Source: Branchiostoma floridae (Eukaryota > Chordata > Leptocardii > Amphioxiformes > Branchiostomatidae). From it: a stretch of 59,475 nucleotides of DNA. Location of the stretch: NCBI RefSeq assembly GCF_000003815.2, contig NC_049995.1:18618953-18678427 (forward strand). Reading direction: 5' to 3'. Under the pieces are notes generated by a model that worked only from the letters and a program-made list of their open reading frames with translations, was not told the origin of the DNA and did not search any database. The position numbers and the translations under genes are program-made. Positions 21,241-32,900 of this stretch are shown piece by piece. Within the stretch, counting starts at the first letter, position 1. Each line of letters begins with the position of its first letter.

Positions 21241-21619
21241 AGTACTAAGCATGCTTTCGATCTCTTCGTAACGCCATACAATATTCCGGATTAATGATTA
21301 ACATTCATAGACAAAAAAAATCTCGCGGACGTCTGGCGGTAAATTACAAAACTGCATTCATTCTGTAGAAATATGCAACAATGCGATTCTACGATATACC
21401 AAAACGGACTGTGCTTGCAATAACAACCAATGAAGTTGTAAAGAAAAGCTATTATGTATCTAATCGGCATAGGAATAATGCGGCATTGTTGCATCATTGG
21501 GACAATATTTCAAAACATCATTTGAGACTATGAGGAGTTGAGACACCGTCACAAAGTTTAGCTAACGATATAACAAATTGTTCGAATTTTTGTCCTGTTA
21601 TGATAATAGTGTTGGCATG
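21241..21619. other. Intergenic flank after C4
   Basis: Non-coding; it matches 43890-44170 after C6 (ctgtagaaat, caatgcgattctac, gtcctgttatgataa). Family similarity stops near 21615. Confidence 0.45.
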
Positions 21620-23593
21620 GACATCATCAGTTATCTGGTCTTTTTCAGGATGACCAAATTTAACCTTCCGCCAATCCTCTGGCAATATACATGATTTATT
21701 ACATACTTGGCATCCCCAATATAAACACATGTAGATCATCTTATGCTCGTAAACAACTCATAAATTGCACCTCATAATGCCAAAAGCGACATAGAAAGTT
21801 ATATATTCAAGTTAGGGGATAAAACCTTCCACACTTACCTTTTCTCACCAGACGTATTCACTTTTACCTGGACTATTTGATCTACGGGCACAATGACTCG
21901 TGCAGCTTGTATCACTCCCTAGTAATTTGTATCACTCCGCGGTACAGAGAACAAGAAAAGCAGAAAGAAATTCTAGGAGTCAGCTCACAAAGGTGCCTCC
22001 ATTGAACCTTATAATCGTGCATCAGGACATCAGAACACAGTAGTTGTTTTGGATCCTTCATGCACTATTGTGCCTCAAGGTAACATGAACAGTGACATTG
22101 ATGCCTTTCCGCCATGACAGTTAGACCAAAACAACACACCGTCTATTCCTCCTTTACCTATTTTCCTCTAAGATAATTACATTACACTGGAGTCCTTTTT
22201 ACTGGGTGTTTGAACATAAGGTGAATATTTCTCTCTCTCTCCGTACTGAATACAGTACGTGTACCCCCAAGGTTAGAAAGTTACGAAAATGATCACATTA
22301 CAAACAGCCTTTGTACCTGCAGGGTTCGGTTACCTTTATAGTCACGCACCGCTACCCTGTCCTTTATGCGGTTGGGGAGGGGGTAAACAGAACACCTATT
22401 CGTAGTAGGGATAAGACGCTACTAAAGTGAGGACGAACGCAGCCAAGGGTGTACAGGTATGTTGTGTTGCTATCTAAGAGGTATCTTTCCAATTCTGCAG
22501 TAAGGTTATGAAGATAGCATTTGATAGTTAATACCAAACGGCCATAATGTACCAGGGTCCTTCTCTTTCCACTATCACCGGGTATTTGGTCTATCCTAGT
22601 ACGGAGAGAAACTGACTTTAGAGTTTCTCAAGGATCTCTCAAAGTCTCTCAGAGTCTGTCACATGTTACTACACCCCTTATGCTAAATTGTTATGGAAAA
22701 ATACTTGCTTACTTCTTGAAGCTCAGAACATTAGCATAAACAGACATAACTGGCAGGAAAACGGGTATTCTACATGTAGGGTAACTCGTGATAGAGGTAT
22801 TAATGTAGGTGCCAATAACGTGTTATACGGGATGAGCTTTGTTGGTGTTGCAGGAATGACTCCTCTGGTTCTGAATATTTCAGTTTCACCCAGCGACCCA
22901 AACTGCTTCGATTGCCTACCGGGCTATAGTCGCTGTTAGTTCGTGAACTCCTACGTTACGCGGTTTAGAAGCACATTTTCCTTCAGTAGGGTGTTATATG
23001 TTCTAATATTGCAAGGTAAACTAAAGTTTACATCAGATCCTACGGTAACTCTGAACTGCAATATTTCGGCAGGTAACCCAAATGCGAATACCGAGTGTTA
23101 CCTTATCTAGGGGTATTGTGGTTGATAAGTCACAGCGATACAGATAGGCACCGCGTGTTTTGTGGGGATGTGACCCTAGCATGACCTCTGTGGCTCAAAA
23201 GCAAACAACTTCTCAGTTTCACCCAGCGTGTAAAAGACACATACCTGACAACAAACACTGATCGTTAAGAAACACCATGCATTTATATAAGTGGCAATTA
23301 TCGTTGTGCTACGTATCAGCTTTGTCGCGAAGTAACATTATTCCAAAGTACCTGTAAGCATTAAGACTGTGAATAAAGTATGTGGGGCTACCAGCGTCAC
23401 GTCCAGGCAGTGTGATTTGTTGACGTTACCTTGCAATACTAGTCTGGTTGAGAACTTCTTTATTTCTATTTCTCTTATCTTGTCAAAGAATTGCTTGTAC
23501 ATCACATCTCATACCAAACAACGCTATTCCGTGAATATAAGGCGGTCTAAAACATGTCCGATGTCGCAATGTTAGCCAGAACAAGAGTTAGAC

Positions 23594-23837
23594 TTCGGTC
23601 CCAATTGGAAAAATGGGCCCTGCCGAGCGATTCAAGGCTGTTTGTGGCACTTTCCGGCGTTACCCCTTAGTGGCCTAGTGGGATATCCTGCGGCTCCCGG
23701 GATATCTTTGAGCAATAATTCCGGGGCTCAGTAACTTAAGGTCGCCAGGACCTATCTGTGGCTTACAACGAGGGGTGTCCCCAGGATTGGGCAGTCCGCC
23801 GGGGCAAATTTGTAGTTTCGGTGCAATTGGGACCGAA
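23594..23837. mobile_element. Small element with 14-bp terminal inverted repeats
   Basis: ttcggtcccaattg at 23594-23607 is the exact reverse complement of 23824-23837. The interior is GC-rich and non-coding. It is plausible as a MITE of about 244 bp. No clear target-site duplication is visible. Confidence 0.45.
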
Positions 23838-24471
23838 TTCTTACGTTGCATGCACCGCCGCGTCTAGGCAAGTTTGGTTGGGTTTGTTTGGTAATAGTCT
23901 GTAAACTGAGTAACGGGACTTTCTTTGTTTTCCAGACTTGAGTCAATAACGTTACAAACGGACAAAGCGCGCTTTGTGTACGTAGAAGCATATGCATGAC
24001 GGGACCCGTTCAGAACAAATGTACTTCCAAGGTTCACCTGCAGAGGACAGACTTGTTCAAAGTCACACACCGGACCTGATTTAAACTTACCTGAAGTATG
24101 ACTGTTAGAACAAAACGCGCTTAATGCCCACTGTTATTTAATTTGGGTCCTTTACAACAATTCCATGCCATTATCGCCTTGTGGTATTACAAATGAGTAA
24201 AAGAAATCCAATCCTCATGTATAGGCCTGTGATCACCATCATCATTTTCGCCACATGCACTGAGCTGAGACATACTTCCCAGCAGCCTTTGCAATACACA
24301 TTCACAATGCACCTTTGTCTCTGATGTTTTTACATATGATTTACTAGCCATACTTTGTACATTTCAGTTTCATTAATTTTCGTTTTACACATGATTTGAT
24401 ATATGATTTGACCTCTGACCTCCACCCCATCTCTTGACATATTGATTTTGACCTTGGGACGTTTTCGACTT

Positions 24472-24621
24472 CTGTATCTGTATCTGTATCTGTATCTATA
24501 TAGCCGGTATAACCGCCATTCGGCGTAACACACCAGCTTCGCAGGCACGCGGTGCAGCAGCAGCAGCTGGTTATATTACACTGAACGATCCGTCACACCT
24601 AACTTTTGCACATCTATCTGC
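24472..24621 (-). repeat. Repeat with (GATACA)n end, minus orientation
   Basis: About 150 bp that recur in the opposite orientation at 29448-29587: tatagccggtataaccgcc, cgtaacacaccagcttcgca, ctggttatattacac and gcacatctatctgc. At one end there is a short run of tgtatc. It could be a microsatellite-tailed SINE-like element or the terminal repeat of a larger unit. Confidence 0.65.
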
Positions 24622-24832
24622 TTGAGTATGGACACTGATTATGTTTTGACGCACCGGTTTTATGTTTTCTGTACTGAATGTTGTCCCTGGGTGTTCAAAG
24701 TTTGACTGATTGTTACCACGTTTTGTCTTGTATGTTATTTACATGTATGTTAACGGGCCCCCTTGGAAATCAACTATGCACTGTTGTAGGGGCTACCCAT
24801 CTGTTTCAAGATGAAATAAATAAATAAATAAA
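24622..24832 (+). mobile_element. LINE 3' UTR fragment with (AAAT)n tail
   Basis: A run of T-rich sequence leads to gggcccccttggaaatcaac, then tttcaagatg and (aaat)n. This arrangement is typical of CR1/L2-like LINE 3' ends. The family is inferred and no ORF is attached. Confidence 0.5.
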
Positions 24833-25122
24833 TGCACCTCCGATATGGCTGAAGTCGGCTGTGACCAACAAGTGTACAGACTTGTCAAGTGGCCTCTGAC
24901 AGTGCAGCAACTGGTACAATTTGATCAGAGATTTCATTTATTTTTCGTTCGCATGGAAGTATTTTGGTGCATTTTGCACACGCAGTATACATATTGATAG
25001 TGTTTAAAAACGCACTAGTTTGGTTAAATACTTTTTAAAAGCAACTATTTGCATCAATATTCCATGACAAGCGCAGTCTAAAACACGGAAATCAAAAAGT
25101 TGCACAGAATGCAAATGTACCA

Positions 25123-26553
25123 ATGACATTATATAATGTCCTTGGTTGTGCCTTTTGTGTTGAAGTATACACCACTCATGTCCCGCCTGACCAGTGGACT
25201 ACAAATATCATCATCCCACTACCCAAGAAAGGTGACCTAACACAGATGACAAACTACAGGGGAATTTCACTCATGTCTATCGCTGCTAAAGTCTATAACA
25301 AGATTCTTCTCAACCGAATCCGCAGACAAGTCGATCCCATTCTAAGGAAAAACCAGGCAGGATTCAGGGAAGGACGTAGTTGTGCGCAGCAAATACACAT
25401 CCTCAGAAGAATCATGGAAGGTTTTAAAAACCAACAACTGCCATTATGGGTAACTTTTATTGACTTTAAGAAAGCGTTTGACTGTATAGACAGGGAAGTT
25501 ATGTTCGCCGTATTACGCCACTATGGCATCCCTGAACCAGTGGTAAAGGCCATAAGTGTTTTGTACAGTAGCTCTAAGAGTGTTGTCATGGTTGATGGGC
25601 ATGTGTCACAGTGCTTCCAGGTGTCTTCTGGAGTCCTACAGGGTGATGTCTTGGCACCTTTTCTCTTTATCATTCTCATTGACTATCTTATGAGGAGGGC
25701 CACAGTAGAACCCGACTCAGGTATTGTGACTCACCCCAGAGCGTCCAGTCGATACCCGGCTAAGCGGATAAATGATTTGGATTTTGCCGATGATATTGCT
25801 CTATTAGAGTCATCGGGTCCAAGAGCACAAGAACAACTCACTAAAACTGCTACTGCAGCATCCGACTTAGGTCTTGTTGTTAGTGTCCTTAAGACGGAAT
25901 ACATGTGTTATAATGACAATCCAATTCCCCCACTTCTTGTGTATGACAAACCGATTAAGCATGTACAGGATTTTAAATACCTTGGCTCTATGATGGCCTC
26001 AACAAGTAGTGACCTTAAGAAGCGTAGAGCTTTAGCATGGGTAGCTTTCTGGGACTTAGAACATCTATGGAGAAGTAATAGTATCCCTATTGCTGTTAAA
26101 GTAAGACTGTTTAAGGCCTCGTGTGTTTCAGTACTTACTTATGGATGTGAATCCTGGGTTATTACTAAGGTGATGGAGTGCAGAATTAACTCGTTTGCAA
26201 CATCTTGTTACCGTGTCATGTTAAACATCAAGAGGCTTGACCGGGTGCCTAATTCTGTAATCTACAAACTGACCAACACAAAACCCTTGATTGAGCATGT
26301 AAGGTCAAGACAGTTGGACTACCTGGGTCACGTACTGCGAATGCCTGAGGACGAGCCCGCCTGTCTCTATTCGCTGTACTTACCATCACATGGCAAACGC
26401 AGGCGAGGTCGCCAACCCATGTCCTACCTGCAGTACATACAGCAGCTGCTGGGGGACGAAAGCGGCCTACTTACACCGGGGCAGATCAAAACCCTGGCTG
26501 CCGACAAGAAACAATGGAGACTTGCAGTCGCCCGCCTTGCGGCCGACCGATAG
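25123..26553 (+). CDS. Non-LTR retrotransposon reverse transcriptase (5'-truncated)
   Basis: A 476-residue frame with a full reverse transcriptase core: NYRGISLMSIAAKVY (near residue 45), NQAGFREGRSC, catalytic motif A FIDFKKAFD (near 115), motif B SSGVLQGDVLAPFLF, and motif C FADD (near 226). A C-terminal region follows with SCVSVLTYGCESW and HGKRRRGRQP. The frame begins just before the RT (TTHVPPDQW), so endonuclease and any ORF1 are missing. The ATG at 25123 is only the first one in frame and need not be a real start. This is the longest intact mobile-element ORF in the window. LINE clade not determined. Confidence 0.85.
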   Translation: MTLYNVLGCAFCVEVYTTHVPPDQWTTNIIIPLPKKGDLTQMTNYRGISLMSIAAKVYNKILLNRIRRQVDPILRKNQAGFREGRSCAQQIHILRRIMEGFKNQQLPLWVTFIDFKKAFDCIDREVMFAVLRHYGIPEPVVKAISVLYSSSKSVVMVDGHVSQCFQVSSGVLQGDVLAPFLFIILIDYLMRRATVEPDSGIVTHPRASSRYPAKRINDLDFADDIALLESSGPRAQEQLTKTATAASDLGLVVSVLKTEYMCYNDNPIPPLLVYDKPIKHVQDFKYLGSMMASTSSDLKKRRALAWVAFWDLEHLWRSNSIPIAVKVRLFKASCVSVLTYGCESWVITKVMECRINSFATSCYRVMLNIKRLDRVPNSVIYKLTNTKPLIEHVRSRQLDYLGHVLRMPEDEPACLYSLYLPSHGKRRRGRQPMSYLQYIQQLLGDESGLLTPGQIKTLAADKKQWRLAVARLAADR

Positions 26554-26639
26554 ATAGGTTGTACAGAATTAGCCTTGTACAATTCAAGAAACGCTATTCA
26601 CTGATGACACTGCATCATCATCATCATTTCTTTAGTTAT

Positions 26640-26802
26640 TGAGGCTACCAACTTCAATTTGCTGAAGACTTTTGTAGCCTATATGTTAGAGTGTAAAGTG
26701 CCTTTCCCAAGGGCACAAGACCGGTGACACGTCGGGGTTTGAACTCAGGACCTTCTGGACCTGAGTCAAACGTGCTGACGATTGCGCCACGCGGTCCCAC
26801 AT
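26640..26802 (-). mobile_element. tRNA-derived SINE-like element
   Basis: On the minus strand a tRNA-like head is seen: tggcgcaatcgtcagcacg (A box region) and gagttcaaacccc (B box). A segment with cccttgggaaaggcac follows. It is distinct from the SINE at 16602-16830. No target-site duplication was confirmed. Confidence 0.55.
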
Positions 26803-27059
26803 TTATCATCCTCTATGAGGTGCAGCAAGTGAGGCTTCCTTTATCCTCTTTGGTCAAAGTCAGTTATCTGGGATGTGATTTGTGGAATGTCCATTGTAAA
26901 AAAACGCTGGGTGTATTATGCATGCCAGGTCTGCTCTGCCGACATAACTTGCCGGCACTGCTGGCAAGCGGTCATTTTAGGCCATCTTGAAAATGCATTT
27001 GTTACACCATATCACAGCACGAACTGGGCTGAAGTGGGGTGTCCATGTTAACAAAATAA

Positions 27060-27500
27060 CAACCAAGGCTTAACAGACATTGGGAGTAATCAAACGCAAC
27101 TTGTGGGCATGCCCAACCAGGGTAAAATCACTCGCATACACGTCACTAGTAAGACCTAACCTTGAATATGCCGCTACAGTATGGGACCCGTATACAAAGA
27201 AAGACAAAGATAAACTTGAAAAGGTACAGAACCAAGCTGCCCGACTCTGCACAAACAAATATAACAGGGATTCTAGTGTTACCAAAATGAAAAAAAGATT
27301 TGCAGTGGATGTCACAGAGGGAAAATGTCCAGACTTTGCATGATGTACAAAATGACCAATAAACTGGTGGACGTACCAACTGATAAGTATCTAATACAAG
27401 CTCAAAAAAAGAACAAGAAACAGTCATGCCTTCAAATACCAGAGTTACCAACCTAGGATTGATGTGTTCAAAAAATCGTACATTCCCAGAACTATCGTAT
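27060..27500 (+). mobile_element. CR1/Jockey-like LINE C-terminal fragment
   Basis: The frame from about 27080 reads GVIKRNLWACPTRVKSLAYTS, then LVRPNLEYAATVWDPYTKKD and KLEKVQNQAARLCT, a well-known post-RT region. A frameshift follows near 27320 and the similarity continues in another frame (MMYKMTNKLVDVP). It is a dead fragment with no host function. Confidence 0.75.
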
Positions 27501-27552
27501 AGTGGAATTTGTTATCACCAAGTACAGTAGGGGCATCTTCTCTGGGTTATTA

Positions 27553-29398
27553 TATTTCAGCCATACCATATATGGTATGGTGAAATATATTGTATTCGTA
27601 ATGTTTCTTTCTTTCTTTCTCCTGTCAAATCTTCAAATCGAATCATCTCCGTCGTTCCGGGACCGAATGACCTGAAATTTGGCACAAGAGTAGAGTGGGT
27701 CAATACCGAGGTGCTTTTTTCTCATTTTTTTCATATCTGCCTCTAAAATGATTTTATTGAAGTTTAAAGGTCACGTTTTGACCACAACGGTAAATTTTGG
27801 CCCCCTGTACCATTGAATTACAATGGAATGACCTTAAATTTGGTGTAGATAGGCATTAGATAGTTGGTAAAATGATTCAAGTAAAATTTTTGGCATGAAC
27901 CAATTTCAAATTATTAATTTCTGCACTTTTCTGAGGGGAAATTTGTTTTCTTTCGGCCTTCTCCCGTGAACTCCCGTGACCCCAGAGCCCACAGGTGCCA
28001 GCGGTCTGGGGAGAGCGAGAGTTAATTACTTTATGGACGCCAGCCAATCAGCGACGAGAAAGGCGAATGCTACTAGTAGTTAATATTCATAAGCGGGACC
28101 TTGCAATCCCGTATATACACAAACAGATGCATATTACAGCCTTATAGTGGCCATATGTTACCCTGTGCCCGGTTTGAAATTGTAGTTTGCTAGGATTTGG
28201 AGTTCAGACAGTGTCATTTGAGCGGTAGCGGACGGTACGCGTGCATTGAACGTCAGAATACAAGTCTGTGTCGATGAATTTACCAACATTCCGCATGGCA
28301 CTATCAATCATTTTTGGCAGATTTGACTTTGGGGGGTAGTTGAGACAATCGAGAAAATGTTATTTGGCAGAAAACGCGGGAAAATTGGACAGTTTGCGTT
28401 TAGTTTTGATACGTAAGTTTGACAGTGGCGAGAATGCATGTATTTTTTCCCAAACAAATGTAGGTACTTCTAACGTTAGTGTTGTTGTTGTTCTTTTTTG
28501 ACGTAAACTTTGTACATTCAAAGTGTAAGTAACTTTAAACTGCCAGACTTTGAGCCCAATAAAACACTCTTAGTACCAGAGTATCACCACTGACCTCCAA
28601 AAAGAAACCCCCGAACAAGGTAGAAACTCCTATCCTCCAGGTCTCGCACGCTACGAGCAGGAAATTACAACACTCAGACAAGATTACGTCCGATGGCTGA
28701 TTGCATACAAAGTAAAACAATTTAACAGTGGTATACAGGATATATACTTAACAAAGAATTCGAAGGAAAATGAAATATATAGATAAAGCCAAATCAAGTT
28801 AACTTGTTGGTCCTAGGATTTTTCAGAAAAGAAATGAAGCGACAGGGTGGTAAAATTCGAGACGTCTCCGTTTATGTAATGGCTCATACAAAACAAGAAG
28901 AAGATTGAAGTTTTTAGCTTGAAAAAAACAACAACAACACACTCCTACTACACAACACCTGCACCTGCTTGACAATTATTAAAACGTATGCCCTACTTGA
29001 TTAAAAAAAAAAAGCAATGCAATAATAAATGTACCCACATCACAAGGAGATTATGACGGTACTTAGACCTAGTTATCGAAGTGGAAATTGTTGAATGGCG
29101 TCATGTAATTTCATGATGAAAATCTTCTGAATGGAAGATGCGGTTTTTTTTCACTCTCGGAAAAATAGGAGCTGCCGCAATTCTAAAAGCCAATCAGTTA
29201 TGCATAGGCGCTCCTGTGGAAGATTATATTCTTCCATATGGGCCCGGTTCATATTGGGCAAGCTCTGTTTTGACCTGAAATCAATTCACAATATTAGTTC
29301 TCTTTTGGGGATAACTTACAGTTAAAATATTGCATTTTTGCGCAGGGGTGACTTGGAACAGTCCAATGTTGCGTGGGAATGGGTATGGCTGAAATATG
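27553..29398. repeat. Possible 1.8-kb element bounded by inverted repeats
   Basis: A near-perfect hairpin (tttcagccataccata / tatggtatggtgaaa) lies at 27553-27588, and its arm reappears inverted at 29381-29398 (ggtatggctgaaat). The interior (27600-29380) has no ORF with recognisable similarity. The repeats are short, so this is tentative. Confidence 0.3.
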
Positions 29399-29447
29399 CT
29401 GTATTTGCACCCAAGCAAATGTCGGCCTTTCTAGTTTTAAAGAACGC

Positions 29448-29587
29448 TTGCAGATAGATGTGCAAAAGTTAGGGGTAATGAGTCATTCGGTGTAATATAA
29501 CCAGCTGCTGCCGCGCCGCGTGCCTGCGAAGCTGGTGTGTTACGCCGAACGGCGGTTATACCGGCTATATAGATACAGATACAGAAC
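29448..29587 (+). repeat. Repeat with (GATACA)n end, plus orientation
   Basis: Inverted partner of 24472-24621. It ends in gatacagatacag at the right border of the 8-kb insertion, right where similarity to the family 5' flank resumes. Confidence 0.65.
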
Positions 29588-29729
29588 TAGCCTATTCTTA
29601 AACCTACTGCCTTCCGTGAATCAGTATTATGTTATAAGCATTAAGTTGCAATGAACGTCTTACTTACTTAGACTTATAATGTGTGTACAAAAGTTTCAGT
29701 TCATGAACGTTTTATCGTCTGTTTTCAGG

Positions 29730-30141
29730 ATGTCAGGTCCGGAACGAAAAAAAATCACACCTGCCGACAGGCGCCATTTTGAATTTGTGCAAGCTTTGCT
29801 CCGTATTTCCGATGAACTGACAGAAGAGGAAACGGCAACCATGAAGTTGTTCTGCCTGCATCTGATTCCTAAAGGCCAGGCGGCACAACTCAAGCGGGCA
29901 GTGGATGTTTTCCACAAGCTGATAGACCTGGACAAAATTGACCAGGAAAACTTGGAGTTTATAGAAGAGATCTTGTTAAGAATCGGCCGACAGGACCTGA
30001 TTCGGGACGTTCTGCGAAGGTTCCAACCGCCTGACCGAGAGATTCCGGAAAACCCCGAACTGCAGCCGGAACCCCCCAAACATCCGCCGTAAATCCCCGG
30101 GCTCCTGTCGGGAACAACTCAGGAGTTGGCCGATGCAGAAG
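29730..30141 (+). pseudogene. C5 exon 1: death effector domain with a nonsense codon
   Basis: The acceptor ends at 29728 and the ATG is at 29730 (MSGPERKKITPADRRHFEF). The DED is intact (LLRISDELTEEE, LLRIGRQDL). After PELQPEPPKHPP the frame hits TAA at 30090-30092, before the donor at 30142. Beyond the stop the frame stays open to GCAGAAG|GT, the family splice site, so a single GAA-to-TAA change explains it (C3 has ccg gaa atc ccc at this place). The transcript would give a DED-only protein of about 120 residues, or the gene is dead. The donor is gtcagt rather than gtgagt. Confidence 0.8.
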
Positions 30142-30279
30142 GTCAGTGACATTTAATTAGCTTTTCATCTATTAGATAGTATGATGAGAACAAAATTATT
30201 TTCATGCTATTTAAAGTACGTACATGTAGACCAATATTGTAACAATGCATAGCTAAAACAAAGCTTTAATTCGAATTCC

Positions 30280-32900
30280 AATACGGGACCCTCTAATCTC
30301 TAGCGGCAGGTCTCGCGAGACTGTAATCTGGCCGCGCGCGCGCGTGATTTGACAGTCGGACGGTAACAGCCTTTAGCAGCCCAGCCGCTAACAATGGCTT
30401 CTCCCAGCATCGACTCGATCGAGTCAACTTCAGAGATTCGTTGTGCTATTATTTGGCAACATCCGCCGGTAAATCGGCATGCCATGAGCAGATAATATTG
30501 TTGTGAACCTATGGGAGCGATATCGTGCTGTAAATTTGCAAATTTCTGGTCATTTTTCACAATTTTTGACGGGCGGTTTATGCTTGCTTGTCGTGAGAAA
30601 AACGTGCATATAGGCGCGTCGCCTTACTTGTAGTTACTCGGATAAGTTTGGCTCAAGCCGTAAAAATATCCCACAAAAGCGTACAAGTACCATTATTGGA
30701 CCATTGTAGATCCAAACTCGTAAGACTTTCGGCGATTTTGACCGTAAATTAGTCGATGGCAACATATCGGCCTTCGGGAGTTTACGCGTACGTGAGTTGG
30801 GGAGGGGGGCGTGTTTCCGTGTACATGTGTTCGTTTTGATCAAGACGGAGTCACTTTTCCGACTATGTCTATGATTTCAGTTTTCGCCGGATGAAACTCC
30901 ACAAAAACGGGAACATATCGATGTAGGGTCCTTCTGGGTAGAAATCTAGCATGGTTTCGGCGGCTTTGTGGGCAACTTTTTATTGGTTAACTTCATACGT
31001 GATGAGTGGGTGTGTCTGCAAATGTATGACGTTTGGCATTTGCTGTTCTTTTTCAGATCAACGCGTCGCGATCGAAATTCACATCATCAGGGAAATAATG
31101 CAAATCATATGGATGCAATAGCCGTATTTCATGTTTTATAAAAGATGTCTTAACATATGTTCTTACTCGATCTCGTAGAGCTTTGCAAATCATGCTTTTG
31201 AGAAATGATAATTACATGTATATATCATTAGTGTTTTTTCCAAATGATAGACAAGTTCTCACAGCATTTACAGTATTGACGAAAATAAGCATCCGATAAG
31301 TAATACTTTTGGGAAATGGTAATGTTTCATACACATAATCATTCAAATGTACATTGTATTAAAATGTGAACTTTCAACATCTCTGACTGTTTTTGCGTGG
31401 CATAATTTTTGCAACAAATGAGACATCGTCCTACTCAGACCTAAGACAGGTAAGGTGTCAACTTCCCTGTGCTATACATAGTAGTCCACTGTATTCTGCT
31501 GATGCAGTGGTCAGGACACTGCATCAACAATCAGTCTTTCTTCATACATACCATAGAGTTTCTTACCTCCTTTGGCTCTTTGAGTGAACAGCTCCGGTAG
31601 TATGGCTGTTTTGTGAAAGTGGTCAAGCTTTGGGATATTCTTCTTCTGCCATTCTGAGTCTACTTTAATTCGTTCGCAGAATAAATTATCCCTGCCAAAG
31701 TAGACAACGAAGTCCGCCCAATTTAAGTTACAGCAATAGATATTCCCTTGCACTTGGTGGTGGTACCTGTGTGTCTTATCAATGTCTATTTTAGCTTGAG
31801 TCCTTTCTTTGACTGGGGACAGAATGAATACACGAATGCGTTACTGGAAATACATGCAGTAGATGTACACATTTCCCCGTAAAAAGTATAAAAAACGCAC
31901 ATTTCTAATTTCATGTTCATGGTGAAATCATCCCTTCCGAGCTGTCTTTTTACCAGACAATCCCAGTGCTTAAGTAACGTGTTATCATCAAGTACATTTG
32001 GGGGGATCTTGAAAAATATGATGCATGTTGGCACTTTCTCTTCATTGACACACTTGGACTGACGGCTAATGCATCCATATGATTTGCAGTATTTCCCTGC
32101 TGATGTGAATTTCGATCGCGACGCGTTGATCTGAAAAAGAACAGCAAATGCCAAACGTTATACATTTGCAGACACACCCACTCATCACGTATGAAGTTAA
32201 CCAATAAAAAGTTGCCCACAAAGCCGCCAAAACCATGCTAGATTTCTACCCAGAAGGACCCTACATCGATATGTTCCCGTTTTTGTGGAGTTTCATCAGG
32301 CGAAAACTGAAATTATAGTCGGAAAAGTGACTCCGCCTTGATCAAAACGAACACATATACACGGAAACACGCCCCCCTCCCCAACTCACGTACGCGTAAA
32401 CTCCCAAAGGCCGATATGTTGCCATCGACTAATTTACGGTCAAAATCGCCGAAAGTCTTACGAGTTTGGATCTACAATGATCCAATAATGGTACTTGTAC
32501 GCTTTTGTGGGATATTTTTACGGCTTGAGCCAAACTTATCCGAGTAACTACAAGTAAGGCGACGCGCCTATATGCACGTTTTTCTCACGACAAGCAAGCA
32601 TAAACCGCCCGTCAAAAATTGTGAAAATGACCAGAAATTTCCAAATTTACAGCACGATATCGAGTCCATAGGTTCACAACAATATTATCTGCTCATGGCA
32701 TGCCGATTTACCGGCGGATGTTGCCAAATAATAGCACAACGAATCTCTGAAGTTGACTCGATCGAGTCGATGCTGGGAGAAGCCATTGTTAGCCGCTGGG
32801 CTGGTGAAGGCTGTTACCGTCCGACTGTCAAATCACGCGCGCGCGCGGCCAGATTACAGTCTCGCGAGACCTACCGCTAGAGATTGGAGGGTCCCGTATT
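30280..32900. mobile_element. DNA transposon-like element with 0.84-kb inverted repeats
   Basis: Bases 30280-31125 and 32062-32900 are inverted copies with very few differences. Both outer ends carry aatacgggaccctc, and the arms include tctcgcgagac and a run of cgcgcgcg. The middle 0.9 kb is unique and holds part of a THAP-like ORF. It sits in intron 1 of C5. No convincing target-site duplication is visible. It is probably a non-autonomous derivative (an internal deletion or fold-back form) of a THAP-type, P-element-like transposon. Confidence 0.75.
31786..32130 (-). CDS. THAP-like zinc-finger fragment of the transposon
   Basis: On the minus strand an exon begins after ttctttttcag at 32130 and stays open to 31786, about 114 residues. 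The order KYCKSYGC, FFKIPPN, a single Trp (LLKHWDCLVKRQ), DDF and a later Cys resembles the C2CH THAP domain found in P-element-type transposases. The expected final C-x2-H is replaced by CVFY, so zinc binding is doubtful. It has no transposase catalytic part. The other inverted arm carries the same splice site but hits a stop (aaataatg) after a few codons. Confidence 0.4.
   Translation of the reverse strand: MNASRSKFTSAGKYCKSYGCISRQSKCVNEEKVPTCIIFFKIPPNVLDDNTLLKHWDCLVKRQLGRDDFTMNMKLEMCVFYTFYGEMCTSTACISSNAFVYSFCPQSKKGLKLK

Larger units (their letters stand above)
21620..29587. mobile_element. About 8 kb of inserted, transposon-rich DNA between C4 and C5
   Basis: Similarity to the other intergenic regions stops at about 21615 and resumes exactly at 29588 (agcctattcttaaacc, compare 46074). 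The intervening DNA holds a 14-bp-inverted-repeat element, LINE pieces, a SINE and two inverted copies of a repeat with (GATACA)n at its end. It replaces the 5' module expected for C5. The stretch 21620-23590 shows no recognisable gene, and 28000-29380 likewise. Confidence 0.6.

Noticed and set aside
24330-24548. Minus-strand ORF with a YRYRYRYRSR stretch
   Set aside because: It translates a short tgtatc microsatellite inside a repeat.
29388-29440. Helitron-like 3' end (ctag before t) near 29434
   Set aside because: No convincing 5' TC terminus or 3' hairpin of the right kind was found; the motif is too short to carry the call.
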